A DNA stretch of 40,957 nt from Pseudomonadota bacterium (GCA_030625085.1 DAOURK010000027.1:1-40957), one strand, 5' to 3'; positions 24,177 through 33,560 are shown, numbered from the stretch's first letter. The notes: generated from the letters alone by a model not told the origin. A program made the numbers and translations.

Positions 24177-24422
24177 ATGACCAAAGAAGAAATCATCAAA
24201 GCCATCTGGAATGAATTGCCCAATCTCACTATTAATGAATCACGGAAAATATACGAGACCAATATGAATTTGATAAAAGGCCGGCTTTCGAAAGGTGAAG
24301 ATATTGAATTGAGAGGATTCGGGAGCTTCAAGATCAGGGAAAAGAATGAAATAATGGGAAATTTTTTAATGATATCTACTCAGTATTTGCCTATAATGTT
24401 ATTCGGGTGGTTGGCCATTTAG
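24177..24422 (+). pseudogene. Truncated HU/IHF-family DNA-binding protein
   Basis: AAGGAG lies five bases before ATG 24177. Residues 1-57 follow the family closely (MTKEEIIKAIWNELPNLT, then RLSKGEDIELRGFGSFKIRE). Right after KNE the sequence changes to NFLMISTQYLPIMLFGWLAI, which is not HU. The expected arm with GRNPxTG and the DNA-bending proline is missing. The 3' third was replaced by unrelated DNA, so it is unlikely to bend DNA normally. Confidence 0.75.
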
Positions 24423-24550
24423 TAAAACGATGAAGGGTTGAACATAGTGATACCCGGAGTTTTATTAATTGACTCAACCACCTCGCTTCTCTTTTTAAAA
24501 ACTTGATCATCGAGTATCAGCTTTTCAAGCTTAACGTATAATTCATTCAT
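24419..24550 (-). CDS. Possible 43-residue small protein, no family recognised
   Basis: ORF from ATG 24550 reading MNELYVKLEKLILDDQVFKK and ending TMFNPSSFY. Charged/helical N-terminus. AAAGGA lies about 20 bases upstream, nearer to a four-codon ORF that starts 10 bases before. It overlaps the 3' end of the broken HU gene on the other strand and could belong to the DNA that truncated HU. Low certainty. Confidence 0.25.
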   Translation of the reverse strand: MNELYVKLEKLILDDQVFKKRSEVVESINKTPGITMFNPSSFY

Positions 24551-24772
24551 TACTCATTAAAACAATCCTTTAATATCAATCTGGCACATAAATTACATAA
24601 AAAATTGACAATTAAACCATGTATATGCTTAAATTTTCACTTAAATTAAAAGCTAATTTGACCGAATTTTTCTAATAAATCTGCCGATATTGGTATTGAT
24701 ATTAATATATACCGAAACTAAAAATTGCTAAAAATTTTTAGATAAAGATACTGAATAAATTGGAGATTTGTA

Positions 24773-26296
24773 ATGAATCATAATGATCAAATACAAAAGT
24801 GGGCAACTATAATAGTAGCTGGAATTGGTCTTATAACTTTAATTGCGGGGGCAATTTGGGTTAACATTAAGATAATGGATAACATAGGAGATAATGTTAC
24901 AACTAATGTGCGAACGGAGCTTGATAGAGGCTTCAAGAAGATGGATAACATGGTAAATAATGTTACAGCTAATGTGCGAACGGAGCTTGATAGAGGCTTA
25001 AAGAGGATACATGAAGATATGCGAGCGGAGCTTGATAGAGGCTTAAAGAGGATACATGAAGATATGCTAGCGGTCCTCGACAAGAGAAATAAAGAGATGC
25101 TAGCGAACCTCGACAAGAGAAATGAAGAGATGCTAGCAGAGCAAAATAGAAACTTCGATAGGATAAATGGAGGCTTGGCAAGAATCACTGAAAATGAAAG
25201 AAGATCTAATACCTTATTTAATGCCCATTGTTCATGTATATTAAGTGATATAGAATATGACCTAACCGCGCTAATGGAGGATTTCTCGTCGCGTTTGCCT
25301 GATCCTGAATCATTAGACCAATTGCAGAAGTATTATAGAATTGTAGAGCAGATGCTCAGACTTATTAATATTGAGTACACATCGGAAAGGTGTAAGTTCC
25401 AGATTTTTTCTAATATCTTCCAAATTATGAAAAGTGTAAAGCTTTTAAAAGACGATTTGGATAGACTGGATCTACTACCTCCAATAGATCGAGATAAAAA
25501 AATTACGTCTGTTATAAATCATTGGGAAAATATGAATATCTCTTTGCTCCTAGAATCCAATGATCAAGATTTTATTAATAAGGTAAACGCATGGCGCTTT
25601 AATGCAATGGGGGTTCTATATTTATTGAAATATAGAAAGACAAAACCCAGAGATACTGATATCTTTAAATTAGCTATAGCTAGATTTATTGAGGCAAAGA
25701 ATGCTAATCCTCGTTACTCTCGGCCACATTGTATGCTCGCAGTGGCTAATTCATACAAGTTTAAGCGATCCCTTGAAAAATTTAAAGAAGATCCAAATGA
25801 TGAGAATGTCAAAAAAGAATTGGAGAATTATTTGATAAATGGCCGTGACGTTCTTGAAGGTTGTAGAATGGCATCGACTGATCGTGCTCTTAGCACTTTT
25901 TTTAATCTAAGAGCTAACTTTTATATATTAGAATCAGAATTATATAAACCAAATGATCCAAATAAGGTATTATCATTCCTTAATGATGCCCAGCTCGAAA
26001 TTGAAAAAGTAGAGAACCATGCACAAATTCATCCCGTTATATATATAACAAAGGCGCAAATTCTATGTCATATGTTAGATATCAGGAAGGTTATAGAACA
26101 ATTAGATGTTAAAAAAAAAGAGGATTGGCGTGATGAAATCCTAAGATTAGTTAGCTTTGCGCATGGAGCTGACTTTAAATTCGAAACAAAAAATAAAAAA
26201 GAATTTTTTAAAAAATACCCATTTTTCAGTTATCTCGACAAATTAGGTATTCCATATGGGGAAAGTCTTCTCAGCAAAGCAGGAATCCAAACCTAG
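24773..26296 (+). CDS. Membrane-anchored coiled-coil protein with C-terminal helical-repeat (TPR-like) region, function unknown
   Basis: 507 residues, with GGAG seven bases before the ATG. One membrane helix at about 11-31 (TIIVAGIGLITLIAGAIWV) is followed by a coiled coil to about residue 140 made of short repeats. ELDRGLKRIHEDM occurs twice, with a third variant ELDRGFKKMDNM. LDKRNKEML / LDKRNEEML form a second type. The DNA of these repeats is nearly identical, which indicates recent expansion. From about 240 the sequence is all-helical with TPR-like segments (ARFIEAKNANPRYSRPHCML). The protein probably exposes the helical part to the cytoplasm on a stalk. No enzyme motif was seen. It could be a scaffold or a defence-associated sensor; I cannot say which. 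Confidence 0.75.
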   Translation: MNHNDQIQKWATIIVAGIGLITLIAGAIWVNIKIMDNIGDNVTTNVRTELDRGFKKMDNMVNNVTANVRTELDRGLKRIHEDMRAELDRGLKRIHEDMLAVLDKRNKEMLANLDKRNEEMLAEQNRNFDRINGGLARITENERRSNTLFNAHCSCILSDIEYDLTALMEDFSSRLPDPESLDQLQKYYRIVEQMLRLINIEYTSERCKFQIFSNIFQIMKSVKLLKDDLDRLDLLPPIDRDKKITSVINHWENMNISLLLESNDQDFINKVNAWRFNAMGVLYLLKYRKTKPRDTDIFKLAIARFIEAKNANPRYSRPHCMLAVANSYKFKRSLEKFKEDPNDENVKKELENYLINGRDVLEGCRMASTDRALSTFFNLRANFYILESELYKPNDPNKVLSFLNDAQLEIEKVENHAQIHPVIYITKAQILCHMLDIRKVIEQLDVKKKEDWRDEILRLVSFAHGADFKFETKNKKEFFKKYPFFSYLDKLGIPYGESLLSKAGIQT

Positions 26297-26514
26297 TGGA
26301 TTGCCCGCGCCAAGTTATAATTTATAGTTATTATTTTTCGGCTTTTCTATTAATATCAGTCTCTCGCCTTCTCACCCTTAAAAGCAAATGGTTATCAGTC
26401 TATCGCTAGATGATGTGAAAATTTTGCTATATTACAAAAATATATTTATAATAAGTTATGACTCAGTTAGTAAAAAATATGTTTTGTGATCTTTAAAAGA
26501 GGGAGTGAAAAATA

Positions 26515-26832
26515 ATGACTACGCTTGAAAAAATTAAACGATTGGAAGAATACCTATCTATGGGAAGTTCTACCGTTGACCCAGTGATAGACATTGCCCT
26601 AGATAAATTGCTAAAACGTGAGATTACACGCATGAGTGAACTCAAAACACGCTTGACCGATCAACTTAAAGAATTCGAAAAAAAGTATTCCTTAAGCTCT
26701 CCGGAGTTTTATGCTCGCTATGAAAGTGGACAAATGGGTGATGAAATGGACTTTGTTGAATGGGCTGCCACTGTAGAAATGTTGACAAATGCAGAAAAAC
26801 AGATGGCCTTATTACCGAAAGAAATTAATTAA
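26515..26832 (+). CDS. Antitoxin-like small protein of a broken toxin-antitoxin pair
   Basis: 105 residues, predicted helical, preceded by GAGGGAG nine bases upstream. The tail motif EFYARYESGQMGDEMDFVEW is the pattern I associate with small proteins encoded beside DUF6516-type toxins. Directly after its stop, in the same frame, lies the C-terminal end of such a toxin, supporting the assignment. The toxin part being gone, this is probably an orphan antitoxin. Confidence 0.6.
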   Translation: MTTLEKIKRLEEYLSMGSSTVDPVIDIALDKLLKREITRMSELKTRLTDQLKEFEKKYSLSSPEFYARYESGQMGDEMDFVEWAATVEMLTNAEKQMALLPKEIN

Positions 26833-26997
26833 GGAAAAATACTATCCCGTTGGGATAATGCACCCCACCATCAAGAGCTACGCAGTTCACCACATCATGT
26901 TCATTTAAAAAATGGCACGGTACAGGAAGTTATGAATGTGCCAAACATCTTATTTATTATTGAAAAAATTGAGTCTTTTTTGAATAAGGGACAATGA
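26833..26997 (+). pseudogene. C-terminal remnant of a DUF6516-like toxin
   Basis: After the TAA of the antitoxin the same frame continues for 54 codons: ILSRWDNAPHHQELRSSPHH, VHLKNGTVQEVM and ILFIIEKIESFL before TGA 26995. The 'RWDNAPHHxEL..sPHHvHl' block is typical of the C-terminal half of these proteins. There is no start codon and no N-terminal half, so a deletion has joined the antitoxin end to the toxin end. Confidence 0.6.
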
Positions 26998-27014
26998 GCA
27001 TGAAAGCATACCTT

Positions 27015-28910
27015 TTATAAATCTTCCAAATTCTCCCAGCGTTGATAGGCCACCCCTAATTCATGTTCCAGGGCTTTTAATCTGTCTTGGGCCCTGACGA
27101 TTTCGCCGCTGTCTTGTTTATAAAACGCAGGTTCAGCCATAGTTTGATAGAATTGTCGCTGCTCCGCCTCCAGGGCCTCGATATGTTGAGGCAGGGCCTC
27201 AAGTTCTCTTTTTTCTTTGAAGCTCAGCTTGCGGGGTCGCTGCTGCTGTGCATCTGATTTTGGTGTCTTGGTCACTGTTTTTTTTATCTTGGAGGGTGTA
27301 TCCGGTTTTCGTTGGCGCAGCCAATCATCATAGCCCCCGATATATTCGCCGACCCTACCCTCCCCTTCCAACGCCAAGGTGCTGGTCACCACATTATTAA
27401 TAAAAGCACGATCGTGACTGACTAAAAGGAGTGTGCCCGGATAGTCCACGAGTAATCCTTCCAGAAGCTCAAGGGTCTCGACATCCAGATCATTGGTGGG
27501 CTCGTCCATAACCAGCACATTTGATGGCTTGACAAAAAGCTTGGCTAAGAGCAAGCAGTTACGTTCTCCGCCTGAAAGAATGCTTACGGGAGTGCGGGCC
27601 CGTTCCGGGGAAAAAAGAAAATCTTGCAGATAGCCGATAACGTGCTTCTGCTTGCCGTTAATACTGATCATATCACTTCCCTCGGCAATATTGTCCATCA
27701 CTGACTTTTCTTCATCCAATTGGGCACGGAGTTGGTCGAAATAGGCCACCTTGAGGTTTGTGCCCAAGTGCACCCCCCCTTTTTCCGGAAGCAGTTCGCC
27801 CAACAGGACACGTAAGAGAGTGGTCTTCCCCGAACCATTGGGGCCTATAATACCCACCTTGTCGCCGCGAATAATGGTGGTTGAAAAATCGCGGATAATC
27901 AAGCGGTCATCATAACGATAACTCACCCCTTTGGCCTTGATAACCAGTTTCCCTGAGCGTTCGGCCTCCTGGCCGGGCATCCGTGCCATGCCGGTAAGTT
28001 CTCTGCGTGTACGCCGTTCTTCACGCATTTTTACCAAGGCCTGTACCCGCCCTTCATTGCGAGTGCGCCGTGCCTTAATACCTTGCCGAACCCAATCCTC
28101 CTCTTGAGCTAATTTTTTATCAAACAAAGCCCTTTGCGCAGCCTCTGTCTCCAAGGCAGCTTGTTTTCGTTTAAGAAAATTATCATAATTGCACGACCAG
28201 TTGGATAGTTTTCCACGATCAAGCTCAATTATTCGTGTGGCCATTTTCCGCATAAACATCCGGTCATGGGTGACAAAGAGCAATGTTCCGCCATAGCCTG
28301 GCAAAAATTTCTCCAGCCAACCGATGGCTTTGATGTCTAAGTGGTTTGTGGGTTCGTCCAAAAGCAAAATATCCGGATCAATGACTAGCCCCCTGGCCAG
28401 TAATACCCGACGCTTAAGACCAGCGGAGAGATTTCCGAATACGGCCTCAGGGTCCAATTTCATATAGGAAATCACTTTTTTAACTTGCTGAAGGGCTTGC
28501 CGGCTTCCTTCATCTATATCCATTATATCCATGGTCTCTTGGATAAGATCTCGGCTGCCCGACAAAGCATTTTCGCCCTCAGAAGCAGAACAGCCGCACA
28601 TCTGGTGATATTCGGCCACAGGTCGGCTGTGTTTTCCCAATCCGCCAACTACTACGTCAAAAACCGTACCCCTCAATCCTTGCGGTACTTCTTGAGGTAG
28701 AAAGGCAATTCGCAGCCCCTGTTGGCGTATAATAACGCCTTCATCAGGGGACATGTCACCATTTATCAACTTCAATAAGGTTGATTTGCCGACCCCGTTT
28801 CGGCCTAGAAGACAAACTCGTTCGCCACCTTCGATCTGTAAATTCACCTGCTCAAGCAATAATGGGCCTCCAAAACCCATGCTCACCTTATGCATACTTA
28901 ACAGTGCCAT
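27015..28910 (-). CDS. uup: ABC-F ATPase, Uup type
   Basis: 631 residues from ATG 28910 (AAAGG seven bases upstream; the longer frame adds 19 residues that do not fit). Two ABC cassettes without membrane domains: Walker A LLGRNGVGKSTLLKL and GIIGPNGSGKTTLL, ABC signatures NLSAGLKRR and ILSGGERN, Walker B ILLLDEPTNHLD and VLVMDEPTNDLD. The C-terminal coiled coil (EKRELEALPQHIEALEAEQ) marks the Uup branch, linked in E. coli to ribosome function and precise transposon excision. A lone gene, with the broken toxin-antitoxin pair downstream. Confidence 0.95.
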   Translation of the reverse strand: MALLSMHKVSMGFGGPLLLEQVNLQIEGGERVCLLGRNGVGKSTLLKLINGDMSPDEGVIIRQQGLRIAFLPQEVPQGLRGTVFDVVVGGLGKHSRPVAEYHQMCGCSASEGENALSGSRDLIQETMDIMDIDEGSRQALQQVKKVISYMKLDPEAVFGNLSAGLKRRVLLARGLVIDPDILLLDEPTNHLDIKAIGWLEKFLPGYGGTLLFVTHDRMFMRKMATRIIELDRGKLSNWSCNYDNFLKRKQAALETEAAQRALFDKKLAQEEDWVRQGIKARRTRNEGRVQALVKMREERRTRRELTGMARMPGQEAERSGKLVIKAKGVSYRYDDRLIIRDFSTTIIRGDKVGIIGPNGSGKTTLLRVLLGELLPEKGGVHLGTNLKVAYFDQLRAQLDEEKSVMDNIAEGSDMISINGKQKHVIGYLQDFLFSPERARTPVSILSGGERNCLLLAKLFVKPSNVLVMDEPTNDLDVETLELLEGLLVDYPGTLLLVSHDRAFINNVVTSTLALEGEGRVGEYIGGYDDWLRQRKPDTPSKIKKTVTKTPKSDAQQQRPRKLSFKEKRELEALPQHIEALEAEQRQFYQTMAEPAFYKQDSGEIVRAQDRLKALEHELGVAYQRWENLEDL

Positions 28911-29307
28911 GAATAACCTTTTCTTAAAATAAAAAAATTCTACCGAGCCAGGACAAGACGAAAGCAAAAGAATCTTTATATTTCTGCTGAAAAAAACTTC
29001 CAGCTATAATCCTGATTAATCTTTCCATACACATTGTTTATATCCTCAATAAATAATAAATTTGTTTCTTTCTTCCTTTATTATATAACAAAATGGTTAA
29101 TGTGGGATAATGTTTCCTCTACCAATTCAAAAATGCACCAAATTTGGAGATTTGATTTAAGATATAACCTGATGGCATTTAATATTTTAAACAAAAATCG
29201 GAATAAATAAAAGGGCAAACATATATTTGGCGCCTGGTTTGGCGGGTATGGATGCTGGTTTGGTTTTCCAGCTAAATATGGTAATGGTTGAAAGGCATGA
29301 TGGCTCT
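28911..29307. other. Intergenic region between uup and the hydrogenase operon end
   Basis: AT-rich, no gene seen. Contains the uup promoter on the minus strand (not pinpointed). Near 29247-29274 a weak GCTGG/CCAGC stem could end the hydrogenase transcript, but it has no T run. Confidence 0.35.
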
Positions 29308-30581
29308 TTAGTGCACTGAACAGGAAAAACAGGGATCATAGGCCCGAATCAATTGTTCGCACTTTAAGCGCAGCTCTGCCGGCTTATCATGGGAAGAATA
29401 GTGCTCGGCCAACAATCGAATATCCTTTTCTATTTGGCAAAATTATGGGAGGTTGGCGTAACTAAGTTGGCTTTTTCGACCACCCCGTGACTATTTAAAG
29501 CATAGCTGTGCATGAGTATACCCCGGGGCGCCTCGGTAATGGCTATTCCCTCTCCCGGCCGGATTGCCGCTTCAGGTTTTTCTTGGTAAGGGGAAATTTC
29601 TGAAAGCAAACGAATACATTCGAGCATCCCATTATAGATCTCCAATGATTGAGCCACATTGTTATAAAAGGGATTATGCTCCGGTATGCCAAAATTTACC
29701 TCTTGAGCCAATTTTTTGGTCTGCTCATGAAACTGATCAAATTTACAATTAACCCTGGCTAAAGCACCAACCATAAAGGTCCCTCTCCCTTTGAGGAAGG
29801 ATTTTTTAGCATATGCATATTCTTCTTGCTGTTCCTGAAAAACCTGAGGATAATCATGAATTTCCAAATCCAGCCCTTGCGAGGAAACGAGACGCCCCTC
29901 ATTAAGAGCATATTCTTCATCGGTTCGTAGAGCAACAAATTCACTATTTCCATACAGCTTGGGATAGGGTAACCGGCTAATCAAATGAACCGTCTCGCAG
30001 GCCATGGGGAGTACCTTCTCAATTTCCTCAGCCAGTGAAAGCAGGCTTTCTCTGGAAGGGATTCGGGTAAAGCCGCCAACTACCATGGAAATAGGATTTA
30101 GGGCCCGGCCTCCAATCATTTCCCCTACCCTATTCATGGCTTTCTTCATTTGTAAAAAATTTTCCTTTTCCTTTTTAAACTGAGCCGTCATGTTCAGGAA
30201 TCCTGAATATCCAAAATAGTCGGGCAAGACCAACATGTAAAGATGGATGATGTGACTGGATACTATCTGAGATAAGCACATTAATCGTCGCAACAGCTTA
30301 GTCTGCGGACTGGGAATTACACCCATGGCGTCTTCCACTGCCTGGAGGGTGGTGGTCATATGGGATATGGGGCATATGCCACAAATCCGGGCCACAATAT
30401 CCCCCACTTCATCGTATTTCCTTCCCACCAAAAACCCTTCGAAAAACCGAGGCGGCTCAAAAATTTTGAGTTTTATTTCCTCAACATTTTCATGGCCCAC
30501 CTTCACCACCAACGAGGTTTCCCCTTCAACCCGAGCCAGATAATCAATATAAATAGTTTGATGTTTAGGTTTTTGATCCAT
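29308..30581 (-). pseudogene. hydA: [NiFe]-hydrogenase large (alpha) subunit, group 3b type, frameshifted near the C-terminus
   Basis: Carries the Ni-Fe site of a cytosolic NAD(P)-linked hydrogenase. From ATG 30581 (AAAGGAG nine bases upstream; overlaps hydD by 17 bp) it reads MDQKPKHQTIYIDYLARVEG. The N-terminal Ni ligands are RICGICPISH, Cys67 and Cys70. The frame stops at TAG 29430 after TSHNFAK. One base later the other frame continues EKDIRLLAEHYSSHDKPAEL up to RAYDPCFSCSVH and a proper stop at 29308, which is exactly the expected C-terminal Ni-binding end (DPCxxC...H). A single missing A in GCCAAATAG would explain it. Real mutation or assembly error cannot be separated here. As written, the product lacks two nickel ligands and would be inactive. 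Confidence 0.88.
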
Positions 30582-31350
30582 ACAGCTCTGCTCCTTTTCG
30601 AAATTCCGATTTTGGTGATCCGTATTGGGTAAATTTACGATAAATATCATCGGGCGACAGTCCGATTTTTTCAAACAATTGAGCCAGTGCCGGAGCATTG
30701 GCATCTTCCATAGGTCCCCAGCAAGCATAACAAGGCCGGCCATAGGAAGGACATAGGGCCCCGCAACCAGCGTTGGTAACCGGCCCCATACAAGGTTCTT
30801 TGTAAGCCACTAAAACACAGAGATTCCCCTTTAATTTGCATTCAACACAGACCGAATAATTGAAAAAATTGGGTTGTTTACCTATCAGGAGTGAAGTAAC
30901 CGCTTCCACCAAATCTGCCTCACCCATGGGGCACCCCTTGATGCACCCATCCACCCGGACATATTCATCTATCGGGTGAGCTTTCATGGAATGTATGGGC
31001 GCTATTTGCTGATAAACCCTCTGCTCTATCTCAAGTTCCGAGGTGGAATTTTTGATGGCCGGAATACCTCCATTAACTGCGCAAGAGCCGATAGGAAGCA
31101 AAAATTTGGCAGCCTGACGAACCTTTTTCAATTGGTCTGCCTGCTCCGCTTGTGTTATAGCCCCGTCGATCAGCACGATATCAAAAGGACCTTCCTCTTT
31201 TCCATTACTATCTCCCATTTGAAAATAGACGATTTCCAAGTTTTGAAAAATTTCCAAAATATGTTTTTGAAAATAGATCAATTGAAATTCACAGCCCGCA
31301 CAGCAGGTATATTTAAAAACTCCCAGCCGAAATTTTCTTTTTTCCATCAT
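30565..31350 (-). CDS. hydD: [NiFe]-hydrogenase small (delta) subunit, group 3b type
   Basis: About 261 residues from ATG 31350 with GAGG eight bases upstream; the longer frame upstream runs into repeat DNA (31394-31550). It relays electrons from the Ni-Fe site through iron-sulfur clusters. Proximal-cluster ligands are in YTCCAGCEFQL, GSCAVNGGIP and KGCPM. A second Cys-rich block CVECKLKGNLC ... GCGALCPSYGRPCYACWGP supplies the other clusters. It lacks a twin-arginine signal, so the enzyme is cytoplasmic. Gene order beta-gamma-delta-alpha equals that of the archaeal sulfhydrogenase I hydBGDA. Confidence 0.92.
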   Translation of the reverse strand: MMEKRKFRLGVFKYTCCAGCEFQLIYFQKHILEIFQNLEIVYFQMGDSNGKEEGPFDIVLIDGAITQAEQADQLKKVRQAAKFLLPIGSCAVNGGIPAIKNSTSELEIEQRVYQQIAPIHSMKAHPIDEYVRVDGCIKGCPMGEADLVEAVTSLLIGKQPNFFNYSVCVECKLKGNLCVLVAYKEPCMGPVTNAGCGALCPSYGRPCYACWGPMEDANAPALAQLFEKIGLSPDDIYRKFTQYGSPKSEFRKGAELYGSKT

Positions 31351-31393
31351 TCGCTTTGCCTCATCTTTACCTCTTCTTAATCTATAAAAGATA

Positions 31394-31550
31394 GTCTCGT
31401 AAAAAGTCGTTTTTGGTAAATTTGTCATTTCGACCTCAGGGAGAAATCTTATATTTTTCAGCATGTTGTGTAATAAAGATTTCTCACAGGAGTTTACAGT
31501 GAACTTAGTGAATCTGTTCGAAATGACACGTTGATGAGACTTTTTACGAG
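31394..31550. repeat. Palindromic repeat, copy A, inserted between hydG and hydD
   Basis: Ends CTCGTAAAAAGTC (31396-31408) and its exact inverse GACTTTTTACGAG (31538-31550). The inner pair is GTCATTTCGA / TCGAAATGAC. The interior is nearly identical, in inverted orientation, to copy B at 34818-34975. Non-coding. It separates hydG from hydD by about 200 bp where the operon genes otherwise touch or overlap. Confidence 0.85.
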
Positions 31551-31554
31551 TTCA

Positions 31555-32382
31555 TCATAAAAGAGTATCTGCAAATCGAGAAATATCCGAGTACTGAAAA
31601 ACCGGTCCATCTTGACACACAAATTTAGCCCCGATTTGACAATGACCGCAGTGTCCTGTACCGCAACGCATCCTCCTTTCTAATGAAACATAAATTTGAT
31701 CCCCTGCGTACCCCTGAAATAAAAGATTTCGAGCTACAAAACGCATCATAATCTCCGGACCACAAAGAAAGGCCAGAGTATTTCGATAATCCAATTCTAA
31801 CTTTTCCAAAAACCGGGTCACTAATCCCACCTGAAGTCTTAACGAAGATTCTTTGTTATATTGATCCACGCAATAGATAGTTTCTATATCATCCCGTGCC
31901 TGCCAATCGGCTAAATCTTTTGCAAAAACCATATCATCCGTTGTTCTGGCCCCATACACTAAAACCACGTCCCTTATTCTATTTCTGTTTTCCAAGCAAT
32001 AAAAAAGAAAGGACCTCAGAGGCGCCAGACCTATACCCCCGGCTACAATCAACAGATCCTTGCCTATAATTTCCTCAATGGGCCATCCTCGACCAAAAGG
32101 CCCACGGAATAATACTCTGCGGCCAATCTCAAGCCTTTCTAAAAATCGAGTTACATTCCCTACACCGGCTATGGTATGAGTGAATTGATTACTCCCTGGT
32201 ATAGCCAAAGAGCTAAAGGAAATCGCCGCCTCCCCTACCCCGGGCAAACCGATCATATTAAATTGTCCGGGTGAAAACCGGAAAATTTTACTCTCAACAC
32301 AGGTGAATAGATAGGATTTGATAGCGGCCGTTTCCATTTGAATATCCAAAACTTGAGCCATTTGGTAATCTATACTATCCAT
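31555..32382 (-). CDS. hydG: Hydrogenase gamma subunit, FAD/NAD(P)-binding reductase
   Basis: A 275-residue ferredoxin-NADP+ reductase-like subunit passing electrons between the iron-sulfur chain and NAD(P). FAD-binding part: RFSPGQFNMIGLPGVGEAAI. Nucleotide-binding part: LLIVAGGIGLAPLRSFLFY. The C-terminal cluster motif RRMRCGTGHCGHC ... CQDGPVF binds [2Fe-2S], as in related dehydrogenase subunits. ATG 32382 overlaps the hydB stop by eight bases and is preferred; a GTG at 32403 is an alternative. The copy-A repeat begins four bases after its stop. Confidence 0.93.
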   Translation of the reverse strand: MDSIDYQMAQVLDIQMETAAIKSYLFTCVESKIFRFSPGQFNMIGLPGVGEAAISFSSLAIPGSNQFTHTIAGVGNVTRFLERLEIGRRVLFRGPFGRGWPIEEIIGKDLLIVAGGIGLAPLRSFLFYCLENRNRIRDVVLVYGARTTDDMVFAKDLADWQARDDIETIYCVDQYNKESSLRLQVGLVTRFLEKLELDYRNTLAFLCGPEIMMRFVARNLLFQGYAGDQIYVSLERRMRCGTGHCGHCQIGAKFVCQDGPVFQYSDISRFADTLL

Positions 32383-33460
32383 TCTCAAATTGTTGCGCCT
32401 CACTCATTCTGATTGTCTTGTTTTGCTCGGTGACCATAATTTCTTTAGCTATTTCTGTAAGGTCAATTCCGGTAGGACACCAAGTCATACAACGACCGCA
32501 TCCGATACAGCCGAAACAGCCAAATTGCTCAACCCAGGTAGCCAATTTATGGGTTACAAATTGCCGCAAGCGGGCCATCCGGGTAAAGCGAAAGTTTCCT
32601 CCATGCACCTGGGCAAAATGCAACTCCTGGCAAGAATCCCAATACCTTTTTCGCTCATAATGAATAAGATCAAAGCCAATCTCATCCTTTTGGTTATAGC
32701 AAAAACAAGTTGGACAGACCATGGTGCAATTGGTGCAACCTAAACATAGCTCCTCAGCCGTTCGTTTCCATACCGGATGATTTTGATTCCGCAAAATGAT
32801 ATCCACTAAATGGGTAGTATCAATCTTTTTTTTGAATTGGTTTTCTACTTTACGGCCAATCTCTTGTTTTTTTTTAAAATCGCTCTCTGTAGCCCTTTGA
32901 AGTTTTAAGGGTAAGATAAATTTTTCAGCTCGCTCACCCAATAGTTCAATCAAATACCTGTCCCCAAAATCCGTAAGTAAAAAATCGTACCCCTCTTTTG
33001 GTTCAAACAAAGGTCCGGTACCCATTGAGGCGCAGAAACAATTAGGACACACCCCTGTGCAGTGAATCCCCATTATTACTGTAGCTTCTCGCCACATCCG
33101 GTAATTTCGATCCTGAAATCCCTTCTTTAAAAAGACCTTATCAAGCACCAGTATGGCATGAAGGTCACAAGAATGCACTCCTACCAGGATTTGTGGAGCC
33201 GCTTTGCCCAAAGGCTCAATTTCAAAACCTTCCGGTGTCTTTCGAAAGGCGCAGATTTTTTCCTCCGGATGGTAAATAAATTTCCTTGGCCCCAGCATAG
33301 TGGTGTCATAGTTCAGGGCCAGGTCCCTTACTGATTGAATCTCGGCAAATGTGTAAAACCCATTCTCCTCAATAGGCCCAATAAGTCTAAACTCCTGGTG
33401 TAGTACCTCCAGCCAGGGGGAAAATTGATCCTTTTCAATTAAAAAGGCATCAGTATACAT
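32375..33460 (-). CDS. hydB: Hydrogenase beta subunit, 4Fe-4S electron-transfer protein
   Basis: 361 residues. Carries two ferredoxin-type clusters: CLGCTNCTMVCPTC and CFGCIGCGRCMTWCP, with an extra Cys-rich segment GIHCTGVCPNCFCASMG typical of this HydB/AsrA-related family. First gene of the operon. Together with gamma it makes the diaphorase half of a group 3b enzyme, which can couple H2 and NADPH or reduce polysulfide to sulfide. The choice between these cannot be read from sequence. The double-GAF gene ends 100 bp upstream. Confidence 0.93.
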   Translation of the reverse strand: MYTDAFLIEKDQFSPWLEVLHQEFRLIGPIEENGFYTFAEIQSVRDLALNYDTTMLGPRKFIYHPEEKICAFRKTPEGFEIEPLGKAAPQILVGVHSCDLHAILVLDKVFLKKGFQDRNYRMWREATVIMGIHCTGVCPNCFCASMGTGPLFEPKEGYDFLLTDFGDRYLIELLGERAEKFILPLKLQRATESDFKKKQEIGRKVENQFKKKIDTTHLVDIILRNQNHPVWKRTAEELCLGCTNCTMVCPTCFCYNQKDEIGFDLIHYERKRYWDSCQELHFAQVHGGNFRFTRMARLRQFVTHKLATWVEQFGCFGCIGCGRCMTWCPTGIDLTEIAKEIMVTEQNKTIRMSEAQQFENG

Positions 33461-33560
33461 GCTAATCCAATTTTATGCGCATATTAAGTTATTCGCCTTC
33501 ATCTGCGCTCCTGTATTTATTTGCGTTTATCTCTTTTTAAATATTACATTTATCTGCGGC

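Noticed and set aside
30565-31464. Extended N-terminus of the hydrogenase small subunit (MLKNIRFLPEVEMTNLPK...)
   Set aside because: These codons come from the palindromic repeat DNA; the same peptide style appears wherever the repeat is translated.
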